A stretch of 64,000 nt of DNA. Source: Gyrodactylus bullatarudis. Its lineage: Eukaryota; Platyhelminthes; Monogenea; Gyrodactylidea; Gyrodactylidae. The translations under genes and the position numbers were made by a program. The stretch's first letter is position 1. Every line of letters starts with the position of its first letter. The notes below the pieces were generated by a model, which did not search any database, had not been told where the DNA came from, and saw only the letters and a program-made list of their open reading frames with translations. Below are positions 50,601 through 62,804 of the stretch, piece after piece. The stretch spans positions 868,001-932,000 of the forward strand of contig SSNU01000055.1 in assembly GCA_012064415.1 (NCBI GenBank), in the 5' to 3' direction.

Positions 50601-53600
50601 CAGACTGCTCACTACTAGTCTGGGCATATATAAAACAAACAACATATCAGAACGAATTCCCAACGAGTGAAAAGAAATGCAATAAAAGTTTTTCGGTTCC
50701 ATGATACAGTAGTTATTTGATACATTTATTTTAAAAAAGGTAGTTTTTAATCTTTTTTAAATGTACAAAGTTGTCCAGGATTTTAATTTTATTCTTTGAT
50801 ATCAAAATGCAGGTGAGAACCGTATTTGTAAACTACACAATGTGTAGGAGACCTCGAAGAAAATTTTAATTCTTGACGGACTTTGGCGAGAAAATAATTA
50901 TGCTATTGTAGATTACTTTAAGCTAAAATCGTTTCGCCCACTCTGCTGAAATGATTTTAGTACTAACATGAATTACATTTCTATTCACATTTTTTCAATA
51001 AATAAATAACTTGTCATTGTACTCTGAAGTAAGTCTATTAAAGTTCATCCCAAGTAATTTTTCTACATTTTTCATGAATGTCGAATGTTTAGTGTCAAAT
51101 GAAAGATACATCTTTAAATTTAATCACATCTTTTCTTAACAATTTCCAAAATACAAAAAAATCGATATGGGGTTTTTCATGATCTCTCTTCACTAGTTTT
51201 CAGGGATATTAGCAAAATCAAGTGGATAGATTCTTACTTTCAAGAGGGGTATATTTACTTTTAAGAGAGGTTTAAACTAACAAGACAATACATTCAACAT
51301 TAAAAATTTATCATTTTGCATCTGATATTCTATAGACAGAATTTCAAGTCTTGAATCTACCCTGATTAACTTACAAAGTACTCTTATTTATAAATAGTGT
51401 GATAAAAATTAATATCCATTGCCTATTTTTTTTGTTAGAAATAAACCTTATATTGAATTGAAAATATAACTACAAATTATAACGAAATCTGCTTGTACAA
51501 ATAGAAATAAAATGGATAGATTGATCTGTACAATTATAAAATGATAAAATGACAAGTCATAAAATAAGGTAAAGGATCTCGAGTTGTAAATATTTGAGCA
51601 ATAGGAAAGCCTGGGAACTAGAGTCTGCAAGAAATTCGAAAATTGGGCAAGTAAAACGAGTAGACGTGTTGGGGACGTTACCAAGTTCATGGTTACAATG
51701 CAAACAATAGATTAAAGATACAAATCGTTGTGTTCTTTTATCTAACACCATAATACCTTAATCAAACATCCATGTCCATTTTCTGTGTTTCACATTTCTC
51801 TCAACATGTGAAACAAAGTTCAATTTTTACTTTTCTATTTGAAATGTTGCAAAAAATATTAATTTTTGGCATTTCTCGGAGTAAAATTCATTCATTCACA
51901 AACTCCAAAACATATGGTTTTATAGAAAAAATGCTTTATTTATCTTTAAAATAGGATTGAAATTTAGATTTCTTCACTCCTATTATCTCAATATAGACTC
52001 TTATAATTCACTAATTTCTATCTCTGGGCTTGATCCCTTATGGTTGAGAAGATCTGCTTTCATCATTAAAAATTTTGCCTCTCTCTCCGAACTAGTTCTC
52101 AAAAATTATTCCCTCCGTTTTACAGACTACTCACACCACTTACCCCTTAATCAGTTTAGATTTTTAGACTGTAAATTTGCTATCTCGGATTGTGATAACC
52201 CTTACGGGAAAAATTTCTCTAATAGTTGAGTTATTACTTTTAGCGACAAGAAGCTCAGACTCGCTTTAGAGTGCCACTCATGCTAAAATTCTAATTATAA
52301 TTTGTCTTGCCTTTGTAAGATGATACCTCTGGGCAATAATACTGACTTGACAAATCATTCGATATGCGATGGATAGAAACTATAGCCTAAAAGTTGATTT
52401 ATTATAGTAATAAGGAACAAGCCATAGCAAAGGATCATATTGCCAAACACATACATGCATATTTTATCAGAGATATGAAGTTGAGGACAACTTTTTTACA
52501 CGAAAAAGGGATCTCAACATGAAGTGAAGCAACATTTCGTTTCTCTATGATTTCTGTGATGTTTCCCCTTTAGAAAATACATGCCAAAAGATCATTTGGG
52601 TACCAAATTCTATGAGAACTCTTCTGAGCTGTTTTTTTCTGAGGAAGAAAAAGATTCAAATATTTTTTGATTTTAATTTCAAAAAATATCCATTGTTTTC
52701 TCCTACAGAAATTCTCTTGGCAACTTAAAAACTTGAATCTTTTGTTAAAAGGAAAAATATTTCTTAATAGAGGGATTTATTTCAATTAGAAATTTAGAGA
52801 ATGTATTCAACTATTGGTTTCTTTAATCATTTGTTTCGTTACCATTGCAATGGTGGCGACATGGATTCTTTGAATTACTACGGCAGGGAGTGAAGAGCCG
52901 ATTGATAAAAGTAAAATTCTAAAATCCATTTACAGGTGAAATACCCTTCTTTATCGATCGCTGATTGGGTAGAATATATGCTCCCATTTTGTATATAAAC
53001 GAGTTTTAAATTATGTTTCGATCAGAGAGGTAACAAAACAGGATACTATTCACTATTGGATATAACATATAATCTTCTTCTAGTGGCCAACCATGTAAAA
53101 GATAAATAAACACTGTTATTTATTAAACAGCTTATACAGACAAAACTAAGAGTAAAATATTACTGAAAAGATATTCTTAATGTTTTTAATAATTTCAATA
53201 CATCTGAGATTGTAGTAATCACAACGGTTAAAGCCAACTTACCGTGATCTCATATTCTATGAGTCAGAGTTGAATGTCAATTTTCGAAAAGAGGAAGTAG
53301 ATTTTCAAAGAAAGAAAATCTAAAAATGCCATAATAATACAACTATTTTCGATGAATTTATGATTTTTACAATTTTTCAAACTTTTCAATCAGTGGAGTT
53401 GTTCCTTTTGAATCGGTTACTAAAAATCTTTCGAAAATTTTGAGACCTTAGATTTCCAAATTCATCGATAATAGATTTATAATGCAGATGATACCTAATT
53501 TTGAACATGGTAGTAGCTAATTAAGGGAGGTGTGTTTGGCATAGATTGAGTACCTGACAATGTTGTCTTCTAGCTTGTATGGGTCTATATGTAAAAAAGA

Positions 53601-54214
53601 AAAGGAAAAAACATAATAACTCTGATAATATAATTCATCACCTGAGGGAAAATTAAATGGAGGGGCTAGAATATAGAACATTTAGATTACTCTGATAGAT
53701 TTATTTCCTAAAAGGCTTAAAATTGAGTTGAAGTTTAGGATTTTCAAAATAAATAGATGACTTTGAATAGCCCAGAACCTAGATGAGTTAACTAGAGAAC
53801 CTACTCTCTTGTTAAGAATTTATTCCTGAGCAAGATGATGTCATTTCTGTCTTTCTATCTCATTCCTATTTCTCTCTATTGGCAAAGGCAAAGCACTACA
53901 AGTCGGATTTTCAGTTTATACTGAATAACTCGAAAACTAGCTTGTAGAATTTTTAAGGAGCACATATATCAGCGAAAATTCTCCACAAAAGTGGAAAATG
54001 TCATTGAGTCGAATTTGTAAGACTGTGTTATAATGACTGTGTTAAATTTTCAAAAAAAACCCCATAATAACAAAAGCATTTTATTTTTTTCAAACATCAC
54101 TAATGAAATATTGTTATGCCTTCACAGCACAACATTGTAGAGATATTTTTTCGTAAATTTTTGCAAAGGGTTTACGAGAAATGTTCAAAATTCAACCGAA
54201 AAAGCAGTGAAACA
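47651..54214. other. Intergenic region without a supported gene
   Basis: 6.5 kb of AT-rich sequence between the PLE palindrome and the SYTL stop codon. It contains a poly-C run near 48599-48607, repeat arms at 53340-53710, and a 90-aa ORF at 51957-52229 that I could not assign. Confidence 0.5.
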
Positions 54215-57200
54215 TCAGGCACCTCTCAGGGGTGCTATACCCTTGATATTTTTATTAGGGTTATTCAAGAGATTCTTCCAAATTGACTTCTCTATTGGAT
54301 TTGAGTCCATCCAGGCAACATTCTGGCCATTGTAGACGCCTGAAAAGTTGAGAAAGTTTAATTAATCTTGATGAGATAACTTTAATACAGAAAAGAAGGG
54401 AAGAATGTTTGTAAAAATAATTTAAAGAGCTTTTTAACTTTCTCATTTCATTATGATTGAAAAAAAACAAGATCTTGAATCTCTCTACATCCAATGAAGA
54501 TGAATGTATAATCTAATTTCATGAAAGAATCATTGTTTTATTCTCTACAAAAAAGGATTAACTGGGGATTTCACACGGATTACATCAATTGAGAGAGAAG
54601 TGAGAATTTCTCGATTTCCTCTCCTGCTAGCAGATGTAGATTCGTGCATTTTTAACCCTCCCTCAAAATTTTCAACGTATTTTAGGAACCTACTCAAATA
54701 ATAATACTATGACTTCTTGACATTATTTTATTCAAGATAAAGTATCAAAATGCTTGTCTGTAATAATATTCGAGGTTGAAGAACAGACTTTTTTAAAAAT
54801 GCCGCTAGATTTCCAATGAATCTTTACTACGTTTTCACTAAAATTTCGAATATCTTTTTTGCTGATAAAGCTTCAAGGGTTTTTTCAACGAAAATGGTAT
54901 TAGAATCATGTTAGGACCATTTCTGTTAAATTCTGTCAGTTTTTTTAGATCTTACACATCATTGTTATCAAAGTTATATGTGGAAATTTCACGGAAAACT
55001 TTGATTTAATAAAAGGTCAAAATTCGTTACATCTCTATTTTGGAAACTGATTCAAAAAGCAAACTTTCACAGATTTGAGAAAATATTTGTTTATTCTATG
55101 GTGTGAGACGGATCAAATTTTATTTTTCTGGATCCTAGATAGACAAGGAAATAGTCGTAGAGATTTTAGAAAACAATCCGTTTACGTGCGAAAGTCTAAT
55201 TTTACAAAAATTCCTACTGCTTGAAACTTACTAAATTAGCACACTATCCAAGGTTAGATAAAATTGACAATTATTTTAAAAATTGGATAATCTTTAGAAC
55301 ATTTGCCTCCTCTTGTTTTGCAGTAATAACAAAGAGACAGACAAAACGAATCCCTTGCAGTGAGTTTTCATGTCATCGATAATAAAAAGACCAACAAGAT
55401 TCAGAGTAAACTTGGAGAGAAATAAGAGGGGGCAACTGTTCTCTGATTTAACCCAAAATAGTGAAAATTAATTTCTCTGTGTATTGATGATCCTCTTACA
55501 CCATGAAATCAAATCAAAGTTTTTAAAATATTGAAAAATTGAGCCATCTAGAAATTTGAAATTGTGATTTTTGATGCTGTCCTGAGATTTTTGTAAGAAA
55601 TATAGCACATAGGATATGGCTTACCACAGGCTAAATTGAACCTGGCAAGGCCAACCAAGTCATTAGTTCCTTTCAGATTCCACAAGCTTATTTCTAAGGA
55701 ACATTTTGACAATTCCCTCAAGGAGTAACCAGATATCTTTGTCAGCGTATTCCATCTAACATAACTGCCGTCTTGTTGAACTGGCTGGATTTTGGTAAGC
55801 GTTGTCTTGTGCATTGGATAAAGTCGTCTTTGAAAGAGTTCAAAATTGAAATGTTTACTTTGAGAAATAAAGCAAGAAACCTACATTTCCACTTGTACTC
55901 TAGGCCTTGTTCCCGACTCACGACACGATAATCCATACGCTTCGATAAGAGTGACATTCAGGTCTCCTGACAAGTCGAGATCCTTATCATCAAAAGACTT
56001 TGCTTCAAAGTTCAATTGGAAGAATAACTCGCCCAGAGGTCTCGTGCAAATATACGTCAATCTTGGCATTACATGATACTGTTTTTTTTGGGAAGAAATA
56101 AAATAGTTTCGATTTGTCAATAATTATTATCAGAAATATGTTGATGTATTCTTTATAGCAAAACAAGTAAATTAATTTCAGATGCATTCTCTCTTTTTTA
56201 GGATCAGATTATCAGTTACATAAAGATTATACTGATATTCTGTTCATGTTAGTAGTTAGTAATTTCTCAAAGGAACATTTAAATATAATGTAATGGATGG
56301 CTTACTTCTTTCTCAAATTTCCGATTAAAATATTCATTGATCTCTCTTGGCGCTTCGTTTGATTTGTCAAGACCACTTTCTCTTAAATCGACATAGGTCT
56401 CACCAAGGTAATCATATCGTCCGAGTTTATTTTTCCTCTTCAACTTGAGTTTGATGAAACTATTCAAGAGTATTTCATCTGTTATATCCTTAAATTCTAA
56501 TTGGGGTCGGTTTCTATCAAAGTACTCTTCATTAAGGTTGAAATTTTGAGTTTTTTCCTTATCAGTGACGCTACTGATTCCAACAATAGACCCAGATATT
56601 GCACTATTTTAATAAAAAAACAGAACTAAATGTCTATAGAAATACAAGTTAGAATTTATTAAGAAATCAATCAACTTGATAGTACTCACATTTGTCGATC
56701 TGAATAAGTTGGATCCTTGGCAGTGACCTTGGAAATTTTAACGCCGAGTTTCTCCTTTCTCAGATTCATCCTGTAAAATACACGGTAGATATCCCTATCG
56801 TCAAATTTCTAGAGAAAAGAAAACTTTAATCAGTCTAGAAAATTAGCTGAATTTGTTAAAACTAAGAATCTTGGAATAATCTTAGAAATAATCCTGGCAA
56901 GGATTATTTAAATGTGATTGCATGAAAAGCTTTGCTTACTTTGGATAACTCGGCCATTTCAATTTGCTTGAACCAGTCTGGCTTAAATGTGAGAGCTTCT
57001 TCATATCCCTGGGAAATTATTCAATCAAAAAACTTTACAAGATTATTGATTTTTAATTTTTCTTTTCTTCCTACTAGAAAAGTTTTTTGGTTTTTCATCA
57101 ATTGGAATTGCTCAAGAGAAATCTTTTACAATTTTCATTCAAAACAATTTTATTAAATATTGAACCAGGAATTGAGACTGACGAGACCTGGCGAAATGTA

Positions 57201-60200
57201 CATATCTCTTTAAAATATAATTTTAATTTACAAGAATAATTCTAATTAGGATATTGGTTCATAAATTTTCTAATCAGATGGAATGTTTTACGCTTGTAGA
57301 TTCTACCCAAATACATAAATTATTACTTGTAAAAAATAATCCGAATTATCCTGATCAAAGCAGAGATATCAAATAGCAGTTTATTTATAAATCGTATTTA
57401 GGCGTTGTGAATAAGGAAACATTCAAGCAATACCAAATTATGCCTAGGAATACAGGAAAATATCAAAGGTTACCCAAAATATAAAAAAGCAAACGGTAGA
57501 TTCAGCAATACCTAGGGAAAAATTTACAAAAATATTTTGAAATCAAACAAAGAGGACTAAATGAATAATTATACTTGTTTTAGAGTTGGGAAAAATTTCT
57601 AATAGACATTTATTAGATCATTAGTAGATGAATTTCTTTATTCTGATCCAATGTCAGAAATACAAAAAAAACTCGAAAATTTCAATAGGATATCACCTTG
57701 ACTCTTTGGGACTATTTCAATAAACTCACATGAGGCCTAACATTGTCAATCGGCTTATGTGATTGTTTAGACAGGACACTTGAGGTAGGATGATGTATCT
57801 TATTGTTAATATTCTGAAATGTATTTGATTATGGAAGAGTACATGATTTCATTTGAATCAAAAGCAAAGTTACCTTCTTCAATACGGCAAATTTCTTCAA
57901 GGAAACAAAATGAAAGTTACGAAAAAGATAATTCAATCTAAAAAGCTTACACTCTTCTTCTTCGACTCGACACTGGTATCATCAATCATTTTCCTCTCGT
58001 AGTCAAAACTCAACTGATCGTCACTAGGACGAATGTCGACTTTAGGCTTGTCCACCTCAAAAGTTTTTGGCCCATTGACCTTTGGGATATCATCAACAAC
58101 TAATTTCTTCTGAATCTATTAGCAAAGATGGAGAGAAATAAATAAATTTCACTAGCAAAACTAGAGTATTTTTTCATCAAAAATTCGAATATGCTTAAAA
58201 TTTTAGAGTAATGCAGATCATGTCACAATTTCTGATTAAATTAAAATATGGTAATTTTTCAAATTTCGACGCAAAAATACCATTTATTCCAATTATAAGC
58301 TGGTTAAAAGACCTCGTCATCGTTTGGGAGTTGATTATCGATTTCTCAATCATTTCAATTTTCTTTCAGATTTTGCACATGTGAAAGTGGGCATCATGAT
58401 TTGGATTCCTAAAAAACTACAACATTTTCGAATTCTTGATGAAAAAATGAGTTTTTTTTGTAGATTCCCAACTTAATATCAATCAATTTTACTTTTAAAT
58501 ATGTATAACTACTTTAAACTGCCTTGTTCCCAGATGTCGTATACGACCTCTCGATAAACTAATTTGCTCAGATGTACCAACTTCAAGGTGCAAAGTACAA
58601 TTAAATATATATTCGAACTCACATCCTCTTTTCTTTCTGTGTGGGAATATATATTATTATTGGAGAAAATTCAGTTTCAACATGTTTATATATTAGATGG
58701 GCTCACAACTCACCCGGATCGTTTGATAATAAACTGACTGAAAATATAATTTTTTCTCATCACTCGATATTCATTTTAATATGGAAAAAATAAATTTCTG
58801 ATTGATTTAGAGAAAGAAGAAAAAAAAATTAAGGCATCAAATTTTCTCTTCTCTGAATAGGGAAATTGTTGATTCAGAAACTTTCCTATCTCTCCCTGTA
58901 CTGATTTCATTGAAAATAAAAAAAACGATCACAGTTTTGAATTGTCTAAAAAAATTCACAGTGAATACAAGGGGAGAAGAAATATATTTTGAAATAGAAA
59001 AGAAAGAGAATATGAAAATCAAGAGATTCCCATGTTTCATTCTCTCTGTCTTCCTCCCACTAGCATCTCATTATCTTTGATTAGGATCACGAAAAAAAGA
59101 GAAAAATCTTTGTAGAATATCATCATAATTTCGGAATTGTGTGTCTTCTCAAGTAAAAGTTGCAAAATATATTGCCAAGTTAAGATTAGAAAAATATTAG
59201 AAGTATGGTGAATTCCTTTCGAAAAAAAAACGTGAAATGATACTGAGTCAGTAAATTTCCTAAATTATTATTGATACTGAAAGTGAAAGGATATACATTG
59301 GTATTGTATTGGTTTATTTATATACTGTTTCTGGAATTACATTTCATCTTTTGATACTGATGAAAAAAGATATGATAGTGTGATAAAGTGTAAAAACATC
59401 TGTCTATGATACTATGTAACTGAAATGAACGAAGAAAATGATACTACCAAGTGTTATTTTTCCAAATATTATTCTTGTTATTAATTAAAAGAAATAAATT
59501 AAATGAGATGATTTCTTTTTCTTGTCACGATAAAATATTAAATAAATTTCAATAAATCAGAAGGATACAAAGCAATAATAAAGCAAGAAAACTCTCTCTG
59601 GAGCATTTCAAGATGTTTCCTATTATGAATATTCTATGAATTTGCAAAATTACTGTGATATTCATATTACTATTATCCTGTGAATTTATTTTAATCCTTA
59701 AATTAAAAATATTATCTTGGGCTTATTTAGTGTAAATAAATACAAAAATGTACACTATCCAATTCTTATCTAGTTTTAATGTTTTTATTTTTTCATAATT
59801 CATCTTATGTAGAGAGTACCAAAAAATTAATTAGAAAATTCCAACTCGATCACCCATAACTTTTACAAAACTGAAGTTGGTTCTGTTTTTTACTGACACC
59901 AATGGGCTATGAATTGCCAAAATCCTGTTGATGGCAGTATTAGTTCATGGGCAAAGGAGAAATTATTTATTTTTCAGAAAAATTATACCTTCAACTATTT
60001 TTTTAAAAGGTTAGTAAGAATAATACAGTAGCCTAGCAAAGTTGAGAAGAGTTTGATGACTGCGTGTTTGAATCCAACTTTTTCTCTAGATTAGATTTTT
60101 TATGACTTCTTGAGAAGCCAGTCAAGACAATTAATGAGCACACTTAGGAAATTAAATCAAATGTGTATAACATACATACATTTTTAATGAGACAATTCTG

Positions 60201-62518
60201 TTATATGGGGTTTCACTTACTCTTTCTGTTATCGTGTAACTTTGGCATTGATGCTAGGAAGAAGGAAGAAAAGGGGGATTTAATTCGTTTATTTGTCATT
60301 TAACAAAACAAGAACAATGAATTTTATAATACACACAATTTATTTATTTTTGCTCTAAAAATTTTATTAAAGCTCGCATTAAAATTCTTAAAGAGTTGAA
60401 ATAAACTGTGAAAGATTCTCTACAACTCATTGCTTTTCAGCTATCAGCTCTAGTTTAGAAGTTATGCTCGATAGTATCTCTCTAATTTAGGTTTTTGTTT
60501 TAGCAAAATCATAAATTTCAAATCTCTTTTTGAAGCTGTTAGGCATGGCGCAGGAAATTTTCCTTACTGGCATGTGTGAAAATAGTTGATTTTTATTAAT
60601 TCTGATTTAAAAATTTGGAAAAACGTCTTAATTTCGATTAAAAACGAGGAAATACATCATTTTCTGGAAATTCATGATTCAAGATTTGAATGAATAGTTT
60701 TTAATACTATAACCTACTCAAACTAAAAATTTCATCCATCTACATTTTTTCATTCATCATTAAAGAAAATGACATCTATCAGAATACCATGTTCAGAGAA
60801 GAGGCAGCAGTTTTGCATATTTTGTGGATTATTTACTTCTGCTTTACAAAGCTTCACGCAATATTCAAGAAAAGGTTTGTGAATAATTATAATTAAATAA
60901 GAAGCTTATTGAATTACAGAGCTAGCTAGCTGATACAATAAAGAATGTAATCTGCCATTGTCTAGATTAAAAAAATCCTGTTCTACATGATCCCAGATCA
61001 CTGAATAATGGGGAACAACTTGAAATTACACTGAACGAAAATTTAACTAAAGCTAGTTGACATGAAGATGAGAATTTACTTGATATATACTCTCAGGAAA
61101 GTCAGGAAAAAATTTATTTTTCAAATTCCATGGTAAAATGAGTTGTGGAAATTTGAAAAAATTTCTGAAAAAATTCAATCTGACCAAAATTAGACCGTTT
61201 TTGGAATTTTGAAAATGTCCCGAACTTCCACTTTTTCAACTTTTGAGCTCAAAATTTTTTTAGATTCCAAAGATTTGAAGCAGTCAAATGCAGATATTCA
61301 AGAACAGCATCAAACAAAGAATTTGAATTTGGCCGTGGAGGTAGAGAGGAATCTACTGTTTCCAAGAAAAGTTTAGCTTTTAAATTTTGGATCATTCCCC
61401 TCTCGTGATAATCATTGAATTCAAATTTTTAGATTTCCCACAATAATGACGCGTTTCTGTGAATTTCTGCAGCCCAAATCGAATTTTTTGTCTGATGCTG
61501 ATCTCGAATATCTGCATTCAACTGCTTCAAATCTTTGAAATAGATAAAAAATTTGAACTCAAAAAGTGGAAAAGTGGAAATTTGGGGCATTTTCAAAATA
61601 CGGAAAACTTCACTCAAGATCATGAGGCCCTCTTTCACGGTACGGAAAAAAAAATTTAGAAAAAATCAAAATTTGATTTTGACACGATTATGGGGTGATT
61701 CTTAAAACAAGATTCAGCCTATTTGATTTCTTTGACTAATTTTGATCCTAAGAATCAACTTTTGATCACTCTCTCACACTGAAATCAACAAAAATTTTCA
61801 AGTTCAAAAAATGGAAATTTGGCGCTACTTCAAGATTTCAAATTTGCCGTATTTTCCTTAAAAATTGATTTTTTTTCTCCGTACCGTGAATGAGGGCCTC
61901 ATGATCTAGATTCCATAAAATCTTGATCAAATTTCAATTTCTTGATGAAAAAAATAAGAATTTTATAAAAATCATAAATTCCTCCTCTTCACATTAACTA
62001 GGTTTATTATCGAAATTTTCCAAGGTCTTAAAATGGTCATTTTTTGGACAATTGCCTCTAAGAAAAAAGTTTGGGTTTTGAAAAACATTCCATATTCGTT
62101 ATCAACGCATTCTGAAACCATACAAAATTTCAGCAATTTAAGTAAATCTTCTCTGGGTCTTTGACAGGATCAAATAAAAAATACTTACCTTTTTCTCTGA
62201 CAGCCTTTGTTTCCTAGGTAAAGTAAAGAATGAAAGAGTCAATTCAATGCCATCAACTGAATAATCTCACGATTGGCTTCGTTACACCATCAATGTTTAG
62301 CTTAGGTTTCTAAGAAGGGAAAAAATGTTAATTAAATTCACTTGAACAAAGATGTAAATATGGAATTACCTTGACAATTTTTTCATTGGCCTTTTCTCCG
62401 TCCTGTTCAGTCTTCTTTGTAAATAAATAAGTAATATATAATATTTTTAGATGACAGGAGTCCCATCATCAGAGGTATCACTTACATTTTCTGTATTCTC
62501 ATCAGTGACTAGGATGTC
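54215..62518 (-). CDS. Synaptotagmin-like protein (SYTL/granuphilin/bitesize family), 3' part
   Basis: Rab-effector-type vesicle protein with tandem C2 domains. Confident exons in transcript order: 57951-58115, 57874-57894, 57730-57813, 56940-57008, 56690-56808, 56306-56603, 55885-56078, 55625-55827, 54215-54339. Together they make 1278 nt with matching phases (425 aa to TGA). C2A runs through DIYRVFYRMNLRKEKLGVKI to SFIKLKLKRKNKLGRYDYLG. C2B starts PLGELFFQLNF and GDLNVTLIEAYGL, continues CSLEISLWNLKGTNDLVGLA, and ends WMDSNPIEKSIWKNLL and GIAPLRGA. This matches the SYTL C2B end (WMDS..E..LW..M, G.L.LR). Further upstream micro-exons at 58714-62518 are likely. The Slp homology domain would lie beyond the window. 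AATAAA is at 54080-54085. Confidence 0.85.
54666..55042. repeat. Dispersed repeat, short copy
   Basis: Near-identical partner of 45782-46230 lacking the internal ~85-base block. It lies in the last intron of the SYTL-like gene. Confidence 0.75.
57040..57235. repeat. Solo arm of the PLE palindrome
   Basis: TAGAAAAGTTTTTTGGTTTT through GACCTGGCGAAATGTACATA matches the right arm of the 46741-47650 element and carries the hammerhead-like motif at 57174. Confidence 0.7.
57174..57208 (+). ncRNA. Hammerhead ribozyme-like motif in a solo repeat arm
   Basis: Same layout as 47583 but with CTGACGA: the one base allowed to vary has changed while all core bases are kept. It sits in a partial copy (about 57040-57235) of the PLE palindrome arm, in an intron of the SYTL-like gene and antisense to it. 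Confidence 0.65.
57874..58115 (-). CDS. SYTL linker exons of 165 nt and 21 nt
   Basis: Exon 57951-58115 encodes IQKKLVVDDIPKVNG and then an acidic linker ending SVESKKKS, with donor GTAAGC. The 21-nt exon 57874-57894 encodes KFAVLKK with acceptor CCTTGAAG and donor GTAACT. Both begin and end in phase 0, so either can be skipped without a frameshift. Confidence 0.65.
58514..58550. repeat. Degenerate piggyBac-type end
   Basis: TTAA at 58514-58517, then 15 bases, then GATGTCGTATACGACCTC, one base off the palindrome of the 62805 element and at the same distance from TTAA. It looks like a solo end of the same family. Confidence 0.5.
58714..58737 (-). CDS. Candidate 24-nt micro-exon of the SYTL-like gene
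   Basis: Acceptor ATTATATTTTCAG and donor GTGAGT enclose 24 nt that read SVYYQTIR in phase 0. A second AG four bases further in is possible. Confidence 0.35.
60221..60253 (-). CDS. Candidate 33-nt micro-exon of the SYTL-like gene
   Basis: Acceptor CTTCTTCCTAG and donor GTAAGT enclose 33 nt that read HQCQSYTITER in phase 0. Confidence 0.4.
61045..62010. repeat. Two adjoining foldback repeats in a SYTL intron
   Basis: 61045-61620 resembles 2826-3581 (CTAGTTGACATGAAGATGAG). 61610-62010 resembles 33440-33800 (ATGAGGCCCTCTTTCACGGT mirrored at 61875-61910). They join at 61615-61620, which suggests one inserted into the other. Confidence 0.6.
62189..62518 (-). CDS. Cluster of candidate micro-exons upstream of the SYTL C2 exons
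   Basis: Four candidates flanked by AG and GT on the minus strand: 62486-62518 (33 nt, DILVTDENTEN), 62370-62414 (45 nt, KTEQDGEKANEKIVK), 62271-62309 (39 nt, KPKLNIDGVTKPI) and 62189-62213 (25 nt, ETKAVREK). The first three are phase 0 with donors GTAAGT, GTAATT and GTGAGA. The 25-nt one breaks the frame unless paired with another phase-1 exon, so it is the weakest. The composition is Lys/Glu/Asp-rich like the linker downstream. Confidence 0.5.
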
Positions 62519-62619
62519 CTAAATTATGTGATAGACTATCACTGATAGTTAGGTTTATCTTGGAAGATTTATAAAGCTCAGGATCCTTTAAAATGATTCT
62601 GCTATTCAGAATTTAATGC

Positions 62620-62752
62620 AATCCTTAAACCTACTAGTCGATGTGTGGTCACAGTTAATTAGGTGTGAGAAGACAATCTTCATCAAGTTAGATTTCATAT
62701 GGATTCAGTAATTACCGGTGACCACACATCGGCTTGTAGGTTTTATGTCTAA
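62620..62752. repeat. Small foldback element (~130 bp)
   Basis: Inverted arms AAACCTACTAGTCGATGTG and CACATCGGCTTGTAGGTTT with a short AT-rich centre. It lies between the piggyBac end and the SYTL micro-exons. Confidence 0.7.
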
Positions 62753-62804
62753 AATAACTGAAACTTCTACATTGTAGTATTAAATGCAATATTATTTTTC
62801 TTTT

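Noticed and set aside
51957..52229. 90-aa ORF possibly from a non-LTR reverse transcriptase tail
   Set aside because: A faint LWLRR...LPL pattern only, with no catalytic motif or neighbouring RT sequence.
58837..59040. Third secreted peptide precursor
   Set aside because: It has a hydrophobic start but no KR site or amphipathic mature part resembling the 16466-17208 pair.
62189..62213. 25-nt micro-exon as a firm exon
   Set aside because: Its length is not a multiple of three and no unique partner exon restores the frame, so it is only a candidate.
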